DNA of 40,824 bases, taken from NCBI GenBank assembly GCA_027080995.1, contig JALWNT010000083.1:1-40824 (forward strand). Direction: 5' to 3'. The DNA comes from Campylobacteraceae bacterium. GTDB lineage: Bacteria > Campylobacterota > Campylobacteria > Campylobacterales > Sulfurovaceae. The position numbers were made by a program, and so were the translations under genes. Positions within the stretch are counted from its first letter, which is position 1. Each line of letters begins with the position of its first letter. This document shows positions 34,440 through 40,824 of this stretch, piece after piece. The notes beneath the pieces were generated by a model. It saw only the letters and a program-made list of their open reading frames with translations, did no database searches and was not told the origin of the DNA.

Positions 34440-35500
34440 AGCGTTATCCCACCAAAAAGATCTACGTGGGTGATGTGCCGGTAGGCGGGGATGCGCCCAT
34501 CTCCGTGCAGTCGATGACCTTCACCAATACCCGGGATGTGGAGGCGACGGTGGAACAGATCAACCGCCTGCATTTCGCCGGCTGCGACATCGTCCGGGTG
34601 GCGGTGCCGGAGATGGAGGATGCCCTGGCGCTCAGGGAGATTGTCAGCCGTGTCAACCTGCCGGTCGTCGCTGACATTCATTTCAATTACCGCCTGGCGC
34701 TCGAAGCGGCCAAATGGGTCGACTGCATCCGCTTCAACCCCGGAAATATCGGTGAAAAGAGCCGGATCAAAGAGATCGTCAAAGTATGTCAAGAGCGTCA
34801 ACTTCCTATTCGGGTCGGGGTCAACGCCGGAAGTCTGGAGAAGGAGTTTGAAGACCGTTACGGAGCCACACCCGAGGGGATGGTGGCCAGCGCCGAATAC
34901 AATATCAAGTTCCTCGAAGATTTGGGCTTTACCGATATCAAGGTTTCCCTCAAAGCCAGCGATGTGGAACGCACGGTGGAGGCCTACCGGATGTTGCGCC
35001 CCCGAAACGACTATCCCTTTCATCTGGGGGTCACGGAGGCGGGGACGCTCTTTCACGCCACGGTCAAATCGGCCATCGGCATCGGCTCCCTGCTGCTCGA
35101 CGGCATCGGGGATACGATCCGGGTCTCCATCACCGGAGAGCTGGAGAAGGAGATCGAAGTGGGCCGGGCGATCATCAAGGATGCCGGCCGGGCCCGGGAA
35201 GGCCTCAACATTATCTCCTGCCCCACCTGCGGCCGGATCGAAGCGGACCTGGTCAGCGCCGTGGCGGAGGTGGAGCGGCGCACGGCGCACATCAAGACAC
35301 CGCTCAATGTCTCGGTCATGGGATGTGTGGTCAACGCCATCGGTGAAGCCAAGCACGCCGATGTGGCCATCGCCTACGGCAAAGGAGCCGGCCTGGTGAT
35401 GGTCAAGGGCGAAGTGGTCGCCCGGTTGCCCGAAGAGGAGCTGGTCGACCGTTTTGTCGAGGAGGTGGAAAAAATGGCCACCGTGAAAGAGGAACAATAG
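34433..35500 (+). CDS. ispG: 4-hydroxy-3-methylbut-2-en-1-yl diphosphate synthase
   Basis: IspG (GcpE) is a [4Fe-4S] enzyme of the MEP isoprenoid pathway that converts MEcPP to HMBPP. The 355-aa protein starts [33 protein letters not shown] and contains [20 protein letters not shown] and [10 protein letters not shown]. The three cluster cysteines are in ISCPTCGR (CPTC) and [22 protein letters not shown]. It is the short two-domain form. It supplies precursors for IspA at 9.8 kb. Its ribosome-binding site lies in a hairpin next to the S23 cassette border. Confidence 0.97.
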   Translation: MKERYPTKKIYVGDVPVGGDAPISVQSMTFTNTRDVEATVEQINRLHFAGCDIVRVAVPEMEDALALREIVSRVNLPVVADIHFNYRLALEAAKWVDCIRFNPGNIGEKSRIKEIVKVCQERQLPIRVGVNAGSLEKEFEDRYGATPEGMVASAEYNIKFLEDLGFTDIKVSLKASDVERTVEAYRMLRPRNDYPFHLGVTEAGTLFHATVKSAIGIGSLLLDGIGDTIRVSITGELEKEIEVGRAIIKDAGRAREGLNIISCPTCGRIEADLVSAVAEVERRTAHIKTPLNVSVMGCVVNAIGEAKHADVAIAYGKGAGLVMVKGEVVARLPEEELVDRFVEEVEKMATVKEEQ

Positions 35501-35506
35501 ATAGGA

Positions 35507-35512
35507 TATAAT
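35507..35512 (+). promoter_or_regulatory. -10 box directly before the small membrane gene
   Basis: TATAAT ends 5 nt before the ATG at 35518. A weak AGGA (35503-35506) could alternatively serve as Shine-Dalgarno for readthrough mRNA from ispG. Confidence 0.45.
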
Positions 35513-35517
35513 TTTTT

Positions 35518-35748
35518 ATGGCAAATATTGATGAGATCAAAGAGATCTTGAATACTCTACGTGTCTGGTTGAGTTTGACAATCGGTATGATTGCTGTTAT
35601 CGGTGGAGGACTCATCAGGCGATATGATGCAAAAAAAGAGGATTGGATTTTCTATTCAGGATCGTTTTTGCTTTTATTATTGCTAATGGCACTTTTCTTG
35701 ATCATACGTCAAATATCGATCAAAACCAAAGAGATAAAGGATCTATAA
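35518..35748 (+). CDS. Small two-helix membrane protein, unknown
   Basis: I do not recognise a named function for this 76-aa protein. It begins MANIDEIKEILNTLRVW, followed by a hydrophobic helix LSLTIGMIAVIGGGLI, a charged turn RRYDAKKEDW, a second helix FYSGSFLLLLLLMALFLII and a basic tail RQISIKTKEIKDL. Both ends should face the cytoplasm. The codon use is more AT-rich than in ispG and dnaB, so it may be an acquired gene. Its stop overlaps the start of a 27-aa microprotein gene (TAATG), so both are translated together. Confidence 0.7.
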   Translation: MANIDEIKEILNTLRVWLSLTIGMIAVIGGGLIRRYDAKKEDWIFYSGSFLLLLLLMALFLIIRQISIKTKEIKDL

Positions 35749-35831
35749 TGGCAGAACTTATTTTTGTGGTGGCTGCAGTATTACTGGGTGCCGCGTTTAT
35801 TTATGGAAGCTTCAAGCTGGCAGAAGAGTAA
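35748..35831 (+). CDS. 27-aa single-helix microprotein
   Basis: The tiny frame reads MAELIFVVAAVLLGAAFIYGSFKLAEE. It starts at an ATG that overlaps the previous stop (TAATG), with AAAGG 8 nt upstream. Nearly the whole length is one transmembrane helix with small residues (AAVLLGAA) that could pack against another helix. The overlap and ribosome-binding site are the evidence that it is translated. It probably works with the 76-aa protein, but the role is unknown. A chance frame is the alternative. Confidence 0.55.
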   Translation: MAELIFVVAAVLLGAAFIYGSFKLAEE

Positions 35832-35861
35832 GAGTAATTGAAAAGCTATAGAAAAAGGAGA

Positions 35862-35878
35862 GTTTTGCAAAGCAAAAC
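35862..35878 (+). repeat. Hairpin upstream of the dnaB heptanucleotide array
   Basis: GTTTTGC-AAA-GCAAAAC is a perfect 7-bp stem with a 3-nt loop, 11 nt before the heptanucleotide array. The arrangement is the same as at the right border of the S23 cassette. Confidence 0.75.
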
Positions 35879-35889
35879 ATACAACAATT

Positions 35890-35917
35890 CTTCGCTCTTC
35901 GCTCTTCGCTCTTCACT
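35890..35917 (+). repeat. Heptanucleotide array (CTTCGCT) upstream of dnaB
   Basis: Units CTTCGCT, CTTCGCT, CTTCGCT, CTTCACT run directly into the dnaB-start palindrome. Confidence 0.85.
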
Positions 35918-35918
35918 T

Positions 35919-35954
35919 GATGTTCCATCACAAGGAGCCTTGTGATGGAACATC
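35919..35954 (+). promoter_or_regulatory. 16-bp perfect hairpin burying the dnaB start
   Basis: GATGTTCCATCACAAG (35919-35934) pairs without mismatch to 35939-35954 around the loop GAGC. The Shine-Dalgarno AAGGAG (35932-35937) lies half in the stem and half in the loop. The ATG (35945-35947) is entirely in the stem. The right arm is coding (MEHL), so the left arm is an inverted copy of the gene start. Confidence 0.92.
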
Positions 35955-37381
35955 TCTACAACCTCAACATCGAGCGTGCCGTCCTATCGGCCATCATCTT
36001 CGATCCTGAAATTTTCGAAGAGATTGCCGCACGACTTAAACCCGAAGACTTCTATCTCCCCTTCCATCAGCATCTATTCCGTGCAATGGAGCGGTTGATG
36101 AATGAGGAAAAACCCATCGACGAAGAGTTCCTCCGAAAAGAGCTGCAAAAGATGGGAAAATTCGAAGAGCTTGCGATGGTGGAGGTCCTCTCCGCCAACC
36201 CCATCACCGATACCAAAGCCTACATCGAAGAGATCAAAGCTCTCGCCTCCAAACGCTCCTTGGTTACCCTGGCTACCGAAATCAAAAAACTCACCGTCGA
36301 AGAGAATCTCGAAGCGATGGAGGTGATGGATCGGGTGGAGCAGAAACTCTATGAAATCACTCAAGAGAGCGTCAGTGAAGATTTCCGCGGCTCTCCGGAG
36401 ATCACCGTCGCAATGATGAAAGAGATCGAACGCCTCAAAGCGATGGGCAACTCCAAGCTTATCGGCGTCGACACAGGTTTTCGCAATCTCAATGATCGTA
36501 CCAGCGGTTTCGGCAAGGGGGACCTGGTGATCGTGGCGGCGCGGCCGGCGATGGGAAAAACTGCCCTCGTCCTCAATATGGCGCTTCGGGCGATCGAACG
36601 GGGAGAGGGAGTGGCTTTTTTCTCTTTGGAGATGCCGGCGGAGCAATTGATGCTGCGGATGCTTTCGGCCAAGACGTCCATCCCCTTGCAGTCTCTGAGA
36701 GTAGGAGATCTCAACGACGAACAGTGGAGCCAGTTGGCAGCGGCAGTGGACGATATCTCCCGACGCAAACTCTTTGTCGACGACGGAGGCTATGCGACGA
36801 TCCATCATGTCCGCTCAAAACTTAGAAAACTCAAAATGCAACATCCCGAAATCTCTATGGCCATCATCGATTACCTTCAGTTGATGAGCGGAGAGGGAAG
36901 TCGCGAAGGGCGTCAACAGGAGATCAGCGAAATCAGCCGGGGACTCAAACAGCTGGCCCGGGAACTTGAGATGCCCATCATCGCCCTGAGTCAGCTCAAC
37001 CGCTCTCTTGAATCCAGGGAGAACAAACGTCCGATGCTCAGCGACCTCCGGGAATCGGGGGCGATCGAGCAGGACGCCGACATCATTCTTTTTGTCTATC
37101 GAGACGATGTCTATCGGGAGGCCAAGGAGAAAGAGAAAGAGATGAAAGCCAAGGCCGAAGGTAAAGAGTACAAAAGTACATTCCGCTCAAAAATGGAAGA
37201 GGAGACCGAGCTGATCATCGGCAAACAGCGAAACGGCCCCACCGGAACGGTGGATCTGATCTTTCAGAAACGCTTCACCCGTTTCGTCGACGCCGACAAG
37301 GGAAGTAGCGGCTTCGAAGTCGTTTACGAGGAGGGAAACATCGACATGAGGGAGGGGACGATCGACCTCCCGCCTATTTGA
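35945..37381 (+). CDS. dnaB: Replicative DNA helicase
   Basis: DnaB is the hexameric fork helicase. The ATG at 35945 is 7 nt from AAGGAG, and a GTG at 35942 is a weaker option. The protein is 478 aa with the N-terminal collar domain (NLNIERAVLSAIIFDPEIF), a linker helix, and the RecA-type domain with Walker A ARPAMGKTALVLN. Other motifs are FFSLEMPAEQLMLRML, IDYLQLM (Walker B) and PIIALSQLNRSLE, then DLRESGAIEQDADIILFVYRD. The C-terminal KQRNGPTGTVDLIFQKRFTRF is present. The sequence looks intact and essential. Its translation start is buried in a hairpin. PriA, encoded upstream, loads this helicase. Confidence 0.97.
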   Translation: MEHLYNLNIERAVLSAIIFDPEIFEEIAARLKPEDFYLPFHQHLFRAMERLMNEEKPIDEEFLRKELQKMGKFEELAMVEVLSANPITDTKAYIEEIKALASKRSLVTLATEIKKLTVEENLEAMEVMDRVEQKLYEITQESVSEDFRGSPEITVAMMKEIERLKAMGNSKLIGVDTGFRNLNDRTSGFGKGDLVIVAARPAMGKTALVLNMALRAIERGEGVAFFSLEMPAEQLMLRMLSAKTSIPLQSLRVGDLNDEQWSQLAAAVDDISRRKLFVDDGGYATIHHVRSKLRKLKMQHPEISMAIIDYLQLMSGEGSREGRQQEISEISRGLKQLARELEMPIIALSQLNRSLESRENKRPMLSDLRESGAIEQDADIILFVYRDDVYREAKEKEKEMKAKAEGKEYKSTFRSKMEEETELIIGKQRNGPTGTVDLIFQKRFTRFVDADKGSSGFEVVYEEGNIDMREGTIDLPPI

Positions 37382-37387
37382 TCCACC

Positions 37388-38647
37388 ATGCGCATCGACG
37401 ACGTCCCTCTTCTCGAAGGTCGACGGGAGTTTACGATCGCCCTCGTACTCTGGAGCGTTCTTTTTCTCGTACACCTCGCGTGGATCCACCGCTCCTACAC
37501 CCGCTTTGTGGACCGTCCGTTCGCGTACCTGCAAGGAATCGTGGTGCAGGTCTATCCTCCAAGAAGAGGTCACGACAGTCGCACGCTTCTGAAAATCAAA
37601 GCCGACAACGGTCTCTATTTCTATCTGCGTACCTCCCGTACGGATCTGCATTCAGGCGAGCGGCTGCGCTTGCAAATCTTTCCACGAAATCTCGGATTCT
37701 TCTCTTATCTCAAAGGCCCCTATCTCCCCGGACGGATCAAAGAGATTTATCCCGCAAAAGCCAACCTTGGCTCTCGATTGAGATCCTACATCAATCGCCA
37801 ACACCTACAAGCCGACGCCGCGGCTTTCTATCGGGCGATCTTTTTTGCAGATCCGATAGATCGAAAATTGCATGAAAAGATTTCCGCCCTCGGAGCCGGG
37901 CATCTCGTCGCCCTGAGCGGTTTGCATCTGAGTATTCTTTGGGGAGGGCTTTTTCTCCTGCTCACCCCCCTTTACCGCCTTTTTCAGACCCGATACTTCC
38001 CCTGGCGCTATGATCTCATCGATCTGGGCAGCTTCACTCTTCTACTCCTGGCAGGCTACCTCTGGCTGACGGGACCGCCTCCATCGCTCCTACGCTCCTA
38101 CACGATGCTCTCAATCGGCTGGGCGGCGCTACTTTTGGGTATCGAACTGCTGAGTTTTACCTTTCTCGGTGTAGTCGCCGCCCTTCTACTGCTCTACCAC
38201 CCTCGACTGGCACTCTCGCTGGGATTTTGGCTCTCCGTCTCCGGAGTTTTCTATATCTATCTTCTTCTACGCTACTGGGGCGAACGATCTCGGCGACTCT
38301 TCACAGTTTTGATTCTTCCTGTGGGGCTTTTTCTTCTGATGATGCCTCTGGGCCATTCCATCTTTCCGATCGTTTCCTCTTGGCAGGGCCTCTCTCCTCT
38401 CCTCTCGATCATTTTCCCGTTTTTTTATGCCCTCGAAATTCTTTTGCACCTTGTCGGTGAGGGAGGGGTCTTTGACAGCGCCCTGGAGTGGCTTTGGGCG
38501 CTTCCCCAATCTCTTGAATTGCGACCGTTGCCTCCCGGCTTCCTCCTCTTCTATATCCCTCTGTCTCTCTTATCCGTTCGCTATCGCTGGGCTTTTGTCC
38601 TTCTGCTGGGCGTTGCGGTAAGCGTCGGCGTCTGGCTCTATGCCTGA
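37388..38647 (+). CDS. comEC: ComEC/Rec2-family competence protein (short form)
   Basis: ComEC forms the inner-membrane channel for DNA uptake in natural transformation. This 419-aa protein has an N-terminal hydrophobic helix, an OB-like periplasmic part (YLQGIVVQVYPPRRGHDSRTLLKIKADNGLYFYL) and the competence domain with the signature LGAGHLVALSGLHLSILWGG followed by 8-10 helices. It lacks the C-terminal metallo-beta-lactamase domain of long ComEC, as in other Campylobacterota. It begins 6 nt after dnaB with no Shine-Dalgarno, so it is probably translationally coupled. The pilin genes in this window could supply the uptake pilus, which is inference. Confidence 0.88.
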   Translation: MRIDDVPLLEGRREFTIALVLWSVLFLVHLAWIHRSYTRFVDRPFAYLQGIVVQVYPPRRGHDSRTLLKIKADNGLYFYLRTSRTDLHSGERLRLQIFPRNLGFFSYLKGPYLPGRIKEIYPAKANLGSRLRSYINRQHLQADAAAFYRAIFFADPIDRKLHEKISALGAGHLVALSGLHLSILWGGLFLLLTPLYRLFQTRYFPWRYDLIDLGSFTLLLLAGYLWLTGPPPSLLRSYTMLSIGWAALLLGIELLSFTFLGVVAALLLLYHPRLALSLGFWLSVSGVFYIYLLLRYWGERSRRLFTVLILPVGLFLLMMPLGHSIFPIVSSWQGLSPLLSIIFPFFYALEILLHLVGEGGVFDSALEWLWALPQSLELRPLPPGFLLFYIPLSLLSVRYRWAFVLLLGVAVSVGVWLYA

Positions 38648-38660
38648 GCGTTCACCGACC

Positions 38661-39044
38661 TCACTCCCATCCGTCCCTTTGGGCATGTTTTCGGTGCTTC
38701 TCTTTTCGGTAACTGCTTCGGTTTTTCATTTTCTGGAGACGATTGAGATTGCTCATCTCCGCTTCGCGGACCTCTTCGAGGCGGTGCGCATCAAAACGGG
38801 CGCCATGCCACTCTTCCTGCAGCCGACGATAGTGGGCTTCACTCTCCCGTAGATACTCGGTATCGAGCCGGATCGTCTCCATCTCATCGAGTTTTTTCAT
38901 CAGCTCATCGAAACGGTTGAGCAACTCTTCGGCTCTCGTCTCCGGATTTCTCAGAAAACGAAAGAGGTTTTTCCCAATCTTTTCAAGCTGTGCAATGTAT
39001 TTTTGACGTCGGTATTTTTCGATCTGTTTCGGACTGTATTTCAA
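38661..39044 (-). CDS. Helical protein of unknown function
   Basis: I do not recognise this 127-aa protein. It is highly charged and predicted almost wholly helical, with coiled-coil stretches such as AEELLNRFDELMKKLDEMETIRLDTEYLRESEAHYRRLQEE. The C-terminal part is basic (RLQKMKNRSSYRKEKHRKHAQRDGWE). No signal peptide or membrane helix is present. A TTG start at 39044 lies 6 nt after the stop of the L,D-transpeptidase gene, with AGGA upstream, so the two are co-transcribed. It converges on comEC with a 13-nt gap. Its link to cell-wall genes is by position only. Confidence 0.65.
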   Translation of the reverse strand: MKYSPKQIEKYRRQKYIAQLEKIGKNLFRFLRNPETRAEELLNRFDELMKKLDEMETIRLDTEYLRESEAHYRRLQEEWHGARFDAHRLEEVREAEMSNLNRLQKMKNRSSYRKEKHRKHAQRDGWE

Positions 39045-39050
39045 ACGCGA

Positions 39051-39638
39051 TCAATCCTGAATCTCGATGGGTGTTCCGATAGGCACATGCTGCCAAAGAT
39101 AATCCATATCCTTGTTGGTGACCGCGATGCAGCCGTTGGTCCAATCATGACGCAACGTGTAGCTGTCACCGTGGCCGTCCCGGTTCCAGTAGGGTTGGGC
39201 GTGAATCGTAATGTAAGACCCGGGTTTAACCCCCAATTTTGCGGCACGTTCCCTGTCTTTGGCATTGGGATAATCAAGATAGAGCGCCCGGTATTTGATC
39301 GGATGACACCGTTTGCCAACAATGTGATATTTCCCGGTAGGAGTACGGAAATCCCCCTCCTTGATTTTCGGCCCCTTTGATGCATTCTTCCCGAGGGAAA
39401 CCGGCATCGTTTCGATCACTTTGCCGTGATGATACAGATACATCTTATGGCCCGATTTTCGTACAAGGATACGATCGACTTGTATGCCTTTGAGCTCTTT
39501 GCCTCCACTGACACAGTTGTTCAAGGGATACTGCCCCACTTCCCGCTTCTCATGGGGCCCGAAGAGACTGCATCCGGAAAGCAGTATAAGCAGAGAAACC
39601 GAGCCTGCAAGAAAAAAATTTTTCCCGTTTTTTTTCAT
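39051..39638 (-). CDS. L,D-transpeptidase (YkuD) lipoprotein
   Basis: This 195-aa lipoprotein has a signal ending LLILLSGC with Cys23 as the lipidation site. The YkuD catalytic region is seen as ITIHAQPYW (His146) and LRHDWTNGCIAVTNKDMDYLW, with His164 and nucleophile Cys170 in the TNGC version of the SHGC motif. It resembles YafK/ErfK proteins that crosslink peptidoglycan, attach lipoproteins or trim the wall. The ATG at 39638 follows AAGGAATAAA. It lies downstream of the NlpC/P60 gene on the same strand, so the pair looks like a cell-wall unit. Confidence 0.92.
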   Translation of the reverse strand: MKKNGKNFFLAGSVSLLILLSGCSLFGPHEKREVGQYPLNNCVSGGKELKGIQVDRILVRKSGHKMYLYHHGKVIETMPVSLGKNASKGPKIKEGDFRTPTGKYHIVGKRCHPIKYRALYLDYPNAKDRERAAKLGVKPGSYITIHAQPYWNRDGHGDSYTLRHDWTNGCIAVTNKDMDYLWQHVPIGTPIEIQD

Positions 39639-39693
39639 TTTTATTCCTTAACAAATTGAAATCGTACCATCGATTTTATCGTATTGATTCTTC

Positions 39694-40824
39694 TTAGTTG
39701 ACACGTCTTCCCCATTTGAAGCGTGCTCGATAAAATGGGTGGCTTTTAAAACTGGTAATCACGACTCGATGACGCGCACTGCTGGCGTGAATGAATTTTC
39801 CGTTGCCGATATAGATCCCCACATGGTTGACATATCCCCGTCGACTGCGAGAGGTGTCGAAAAAGATCAAATCACCTGGGCGAAGATTCCTAAAACTTAC
39901 ATATTTCCCATAATAGGCCTGCTTCCTCGAAATTCTCGGCAGTGTGATCCCTTTCGATTTTTTCATGACGTATTGAGTGAAACCTGAACAATCGAAAGAG
40001 CTGGGACCTTCGGCGCCCCAGACATAACGACGACCGAGATAGCGTTTGGCCGTACGGATAATCTCTTGTCCGGCTCCGCTGCCGAAGGAGCCGCCTGAGC
40101 CTTTCCCGTTGAGTATGGCCATTGCACTGTTGATCCGTTTGTTGGCACTCTTTTTCTTCTCTTTTCTCTTCGATGCCACCTTTATATGGCTCTTCTTTGT
40201 TTTTTGGACGATCTTTTTCTTTACAGATTTTTTGGCATTCGTCTTCGCTTTTGTGACTCTCCTCTTTTTTGCTTTTATTTTAGCAACGACTTTTCCTTCC
40301 TTCTTGGCTCGTGGGCTTTCGCTATATCCGACGATTAGCTTCATCCCGCTGTGAAGGAGCTCTCCTCTCTTTAAGCGGTTAATCTTTCGCAGTTCACTCA
40401 AACTCAGCTTTTCCCTGCGGGCGATATCCCAAAGGGTATCTCCGTGCTTCACTGTATAGTAACGGGGGGTTTTCTGAAGCTTTGGGGGAGATTGCGGTGT
40501 TTTCTTCTCGGCAGTTCCGGCTTTGACCATCAGTCTCTGTCCACGGTGAATGATGTATCCGTGACGCAATCCGTTGAGCCGACGGATCTGTCCGATCGTG
40601 ACACCGTAACGATCGGCAATTTTCCATAAAGTATCTCCGTGACGGACTGTATGATAGACGGGGGGAGTCTTCTTCTCCTTCATCATTCTTTTTTTTGCCT
40701 GTTTTTGCGGAATAATCCTCTTGATACGCTTCTGCCCTGGAATCTTCAAGACTTGACCGGGCTTAATGACATCGGTTGGTCTCAAACCGTTGAGTCCCAT
40801 TAGGGTATTGAGAGAAGAACGATA
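39694..40824 (-). CDS. LysM and NlpC/P60 cell-wall hydrolase (N-terminus outside window)
   Basis: The reading frame stays open to the window edge, so an in-frame ATG at 40800 is not the real start. Upstream codons add YRSSLNTL, the end of a first LysM repeat. Two more LysM domains follow (YHTVRHGDTLWKIADRYGVT and YYTVKHGDTLWDIARREKL). A long Lys-rich linker (AKIKAKKRRVTKAKTNAKKS and on) leads to the NlpC/P60 domain. Its catalytic Cys is in SSFDCSGFTQYV, with His in GYVNHVGIYIG and FIHASS. LysM domains bind peptidoglycan glycan strands and the C-terminal peptidase cleaves stem peptides. The linker is unusually basic and could bind wall polymers or DNA. Confidence 0.93.
   Translation of the reverse strand, partial: YRSSLNTLMGLNGLRPTDVIKPGQVLKIPGQKRIKRIIPQKQAKKRMMKEKKTPPVYHTVRHGDTLWKIADRYGVTIGQIRRLNGLRHGYIIHRGQRLMVKAGTAEKKTPQSPPKLQKTPRYYTVKHGDTLWDIARREKLSLSELRKINRLKRGELLHSGMKLIVGYSESPRAKKEGKVVAKIKAKKRRVTKAKTNAKKSVKKKIVQKTKKSHIKVASKRKEKKKSANKRINSAMAILNGKGSGGSFGSGAGQEIIRTAKRYLGRRYVWGAEGPSSFDCSGFTQYVMKKSKGITLPRISRKQAYYGKYVSFRNLRPGDLIFFDTSRSRRGYVNHVGIYIGNGKFIHASSARHRVVITSFKSHPFYRARFKWGRRVN

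Overview
The window is a GC-rich chromosomal segment from a member of the Campylobacterota (formerly Epsilonproteobacteria). The evidence is the family-typical gene order (rpoB-rpoC, rpsL-rpsG-fusA without tuf; ispA-tkt; rimO-tilS), an Opr-type porin, T-rich sigma70 promoters built on TATAAT with no clear -35, and Campylobacterota-like IspA, TilS and DnaB. rpoB and rpoC are separate and overlap, unlike the fused gene of Helicobacter and Wolinella. The composition would suit a Sulfurovum- or Nitratifractor-like free-living chemolithotroph, but that placement is inference. No rRNA, tRNA, CRISPR array, transposase or prophage was seen.

Layout: 1-8.3 kb holds the transcription/translation block rpoB (partial), rpoC, rpsL, rpsG, fusA. 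8.3-12.7 kb holds thpR, aroK, a small membrane protein, ispA and tkt. 13-15.7 kb is a minus-strand cluster (FmdE-like protein, hemerythrin, DUF2249, heme-copper/NnrS-like membrane protein) that looks like a nitric oxide or oxygen-stress cassette. 15.8-17.6 kb holds a thioredoxin-like ferredoxin and the operon panD-ybaB-ankyrin. 17.6-21 kb holds rnhB, tilS and rimO (RimO modifies the S12 protein encoded at 5.2 kb). 21-23.4 kb holds a mini-porin lipoprotein, a full-length porin and an SspB-like ClpXP adaptor. 23.7-29.4 kb holds EI24, gamma-carbonic-anhydrase-like, ppk1 and uvrB. 29.5-31.9 kb holds a ZapB/ZapA-like pair and three type IV pilin-like genes in an AT-richer stretch. 32-38.6 kb holds priA, a four-helix-bundle (S23/IVP) gene, ispG, two tiny membrane proteins, dnaB and comEC. 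38.7-40.8 kb holds cell-wall enzymes (L,D-transpeptidase; LysM-NlpC/P60, partial).

The most unusual signal is non-coding. Short heptanucleotide tandem arrays, with a different 7-mer at most sites, sit at gene borders across the window. At three of them the array lies between a small hairpin with a 3-nt loop and a longer palindrome that copies the edge of the adjacent core gene: the priA stop, the ispG start and the dnaB start. Two of these arrays, carrying the same heptamer in opposite orientation, frame the S23/IVP gene, giving a symmetrical cassette between priA and ispG. At dnaB a perfect 16-bp stem buries the start codon and half of the Shine-Dalgarno. Other structured non-coding DNA includes a 43-nt hairpin in the rpsL leader, a 21-bp inverted repeat upstream of tkt, a MITE-like inverted repeat between uvrB and ppk, and REP-like palindromes at convergent gene ends. 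Three or four genes have a -10 box placed so that transcription would start at the start codon (candidate leaderless genes).
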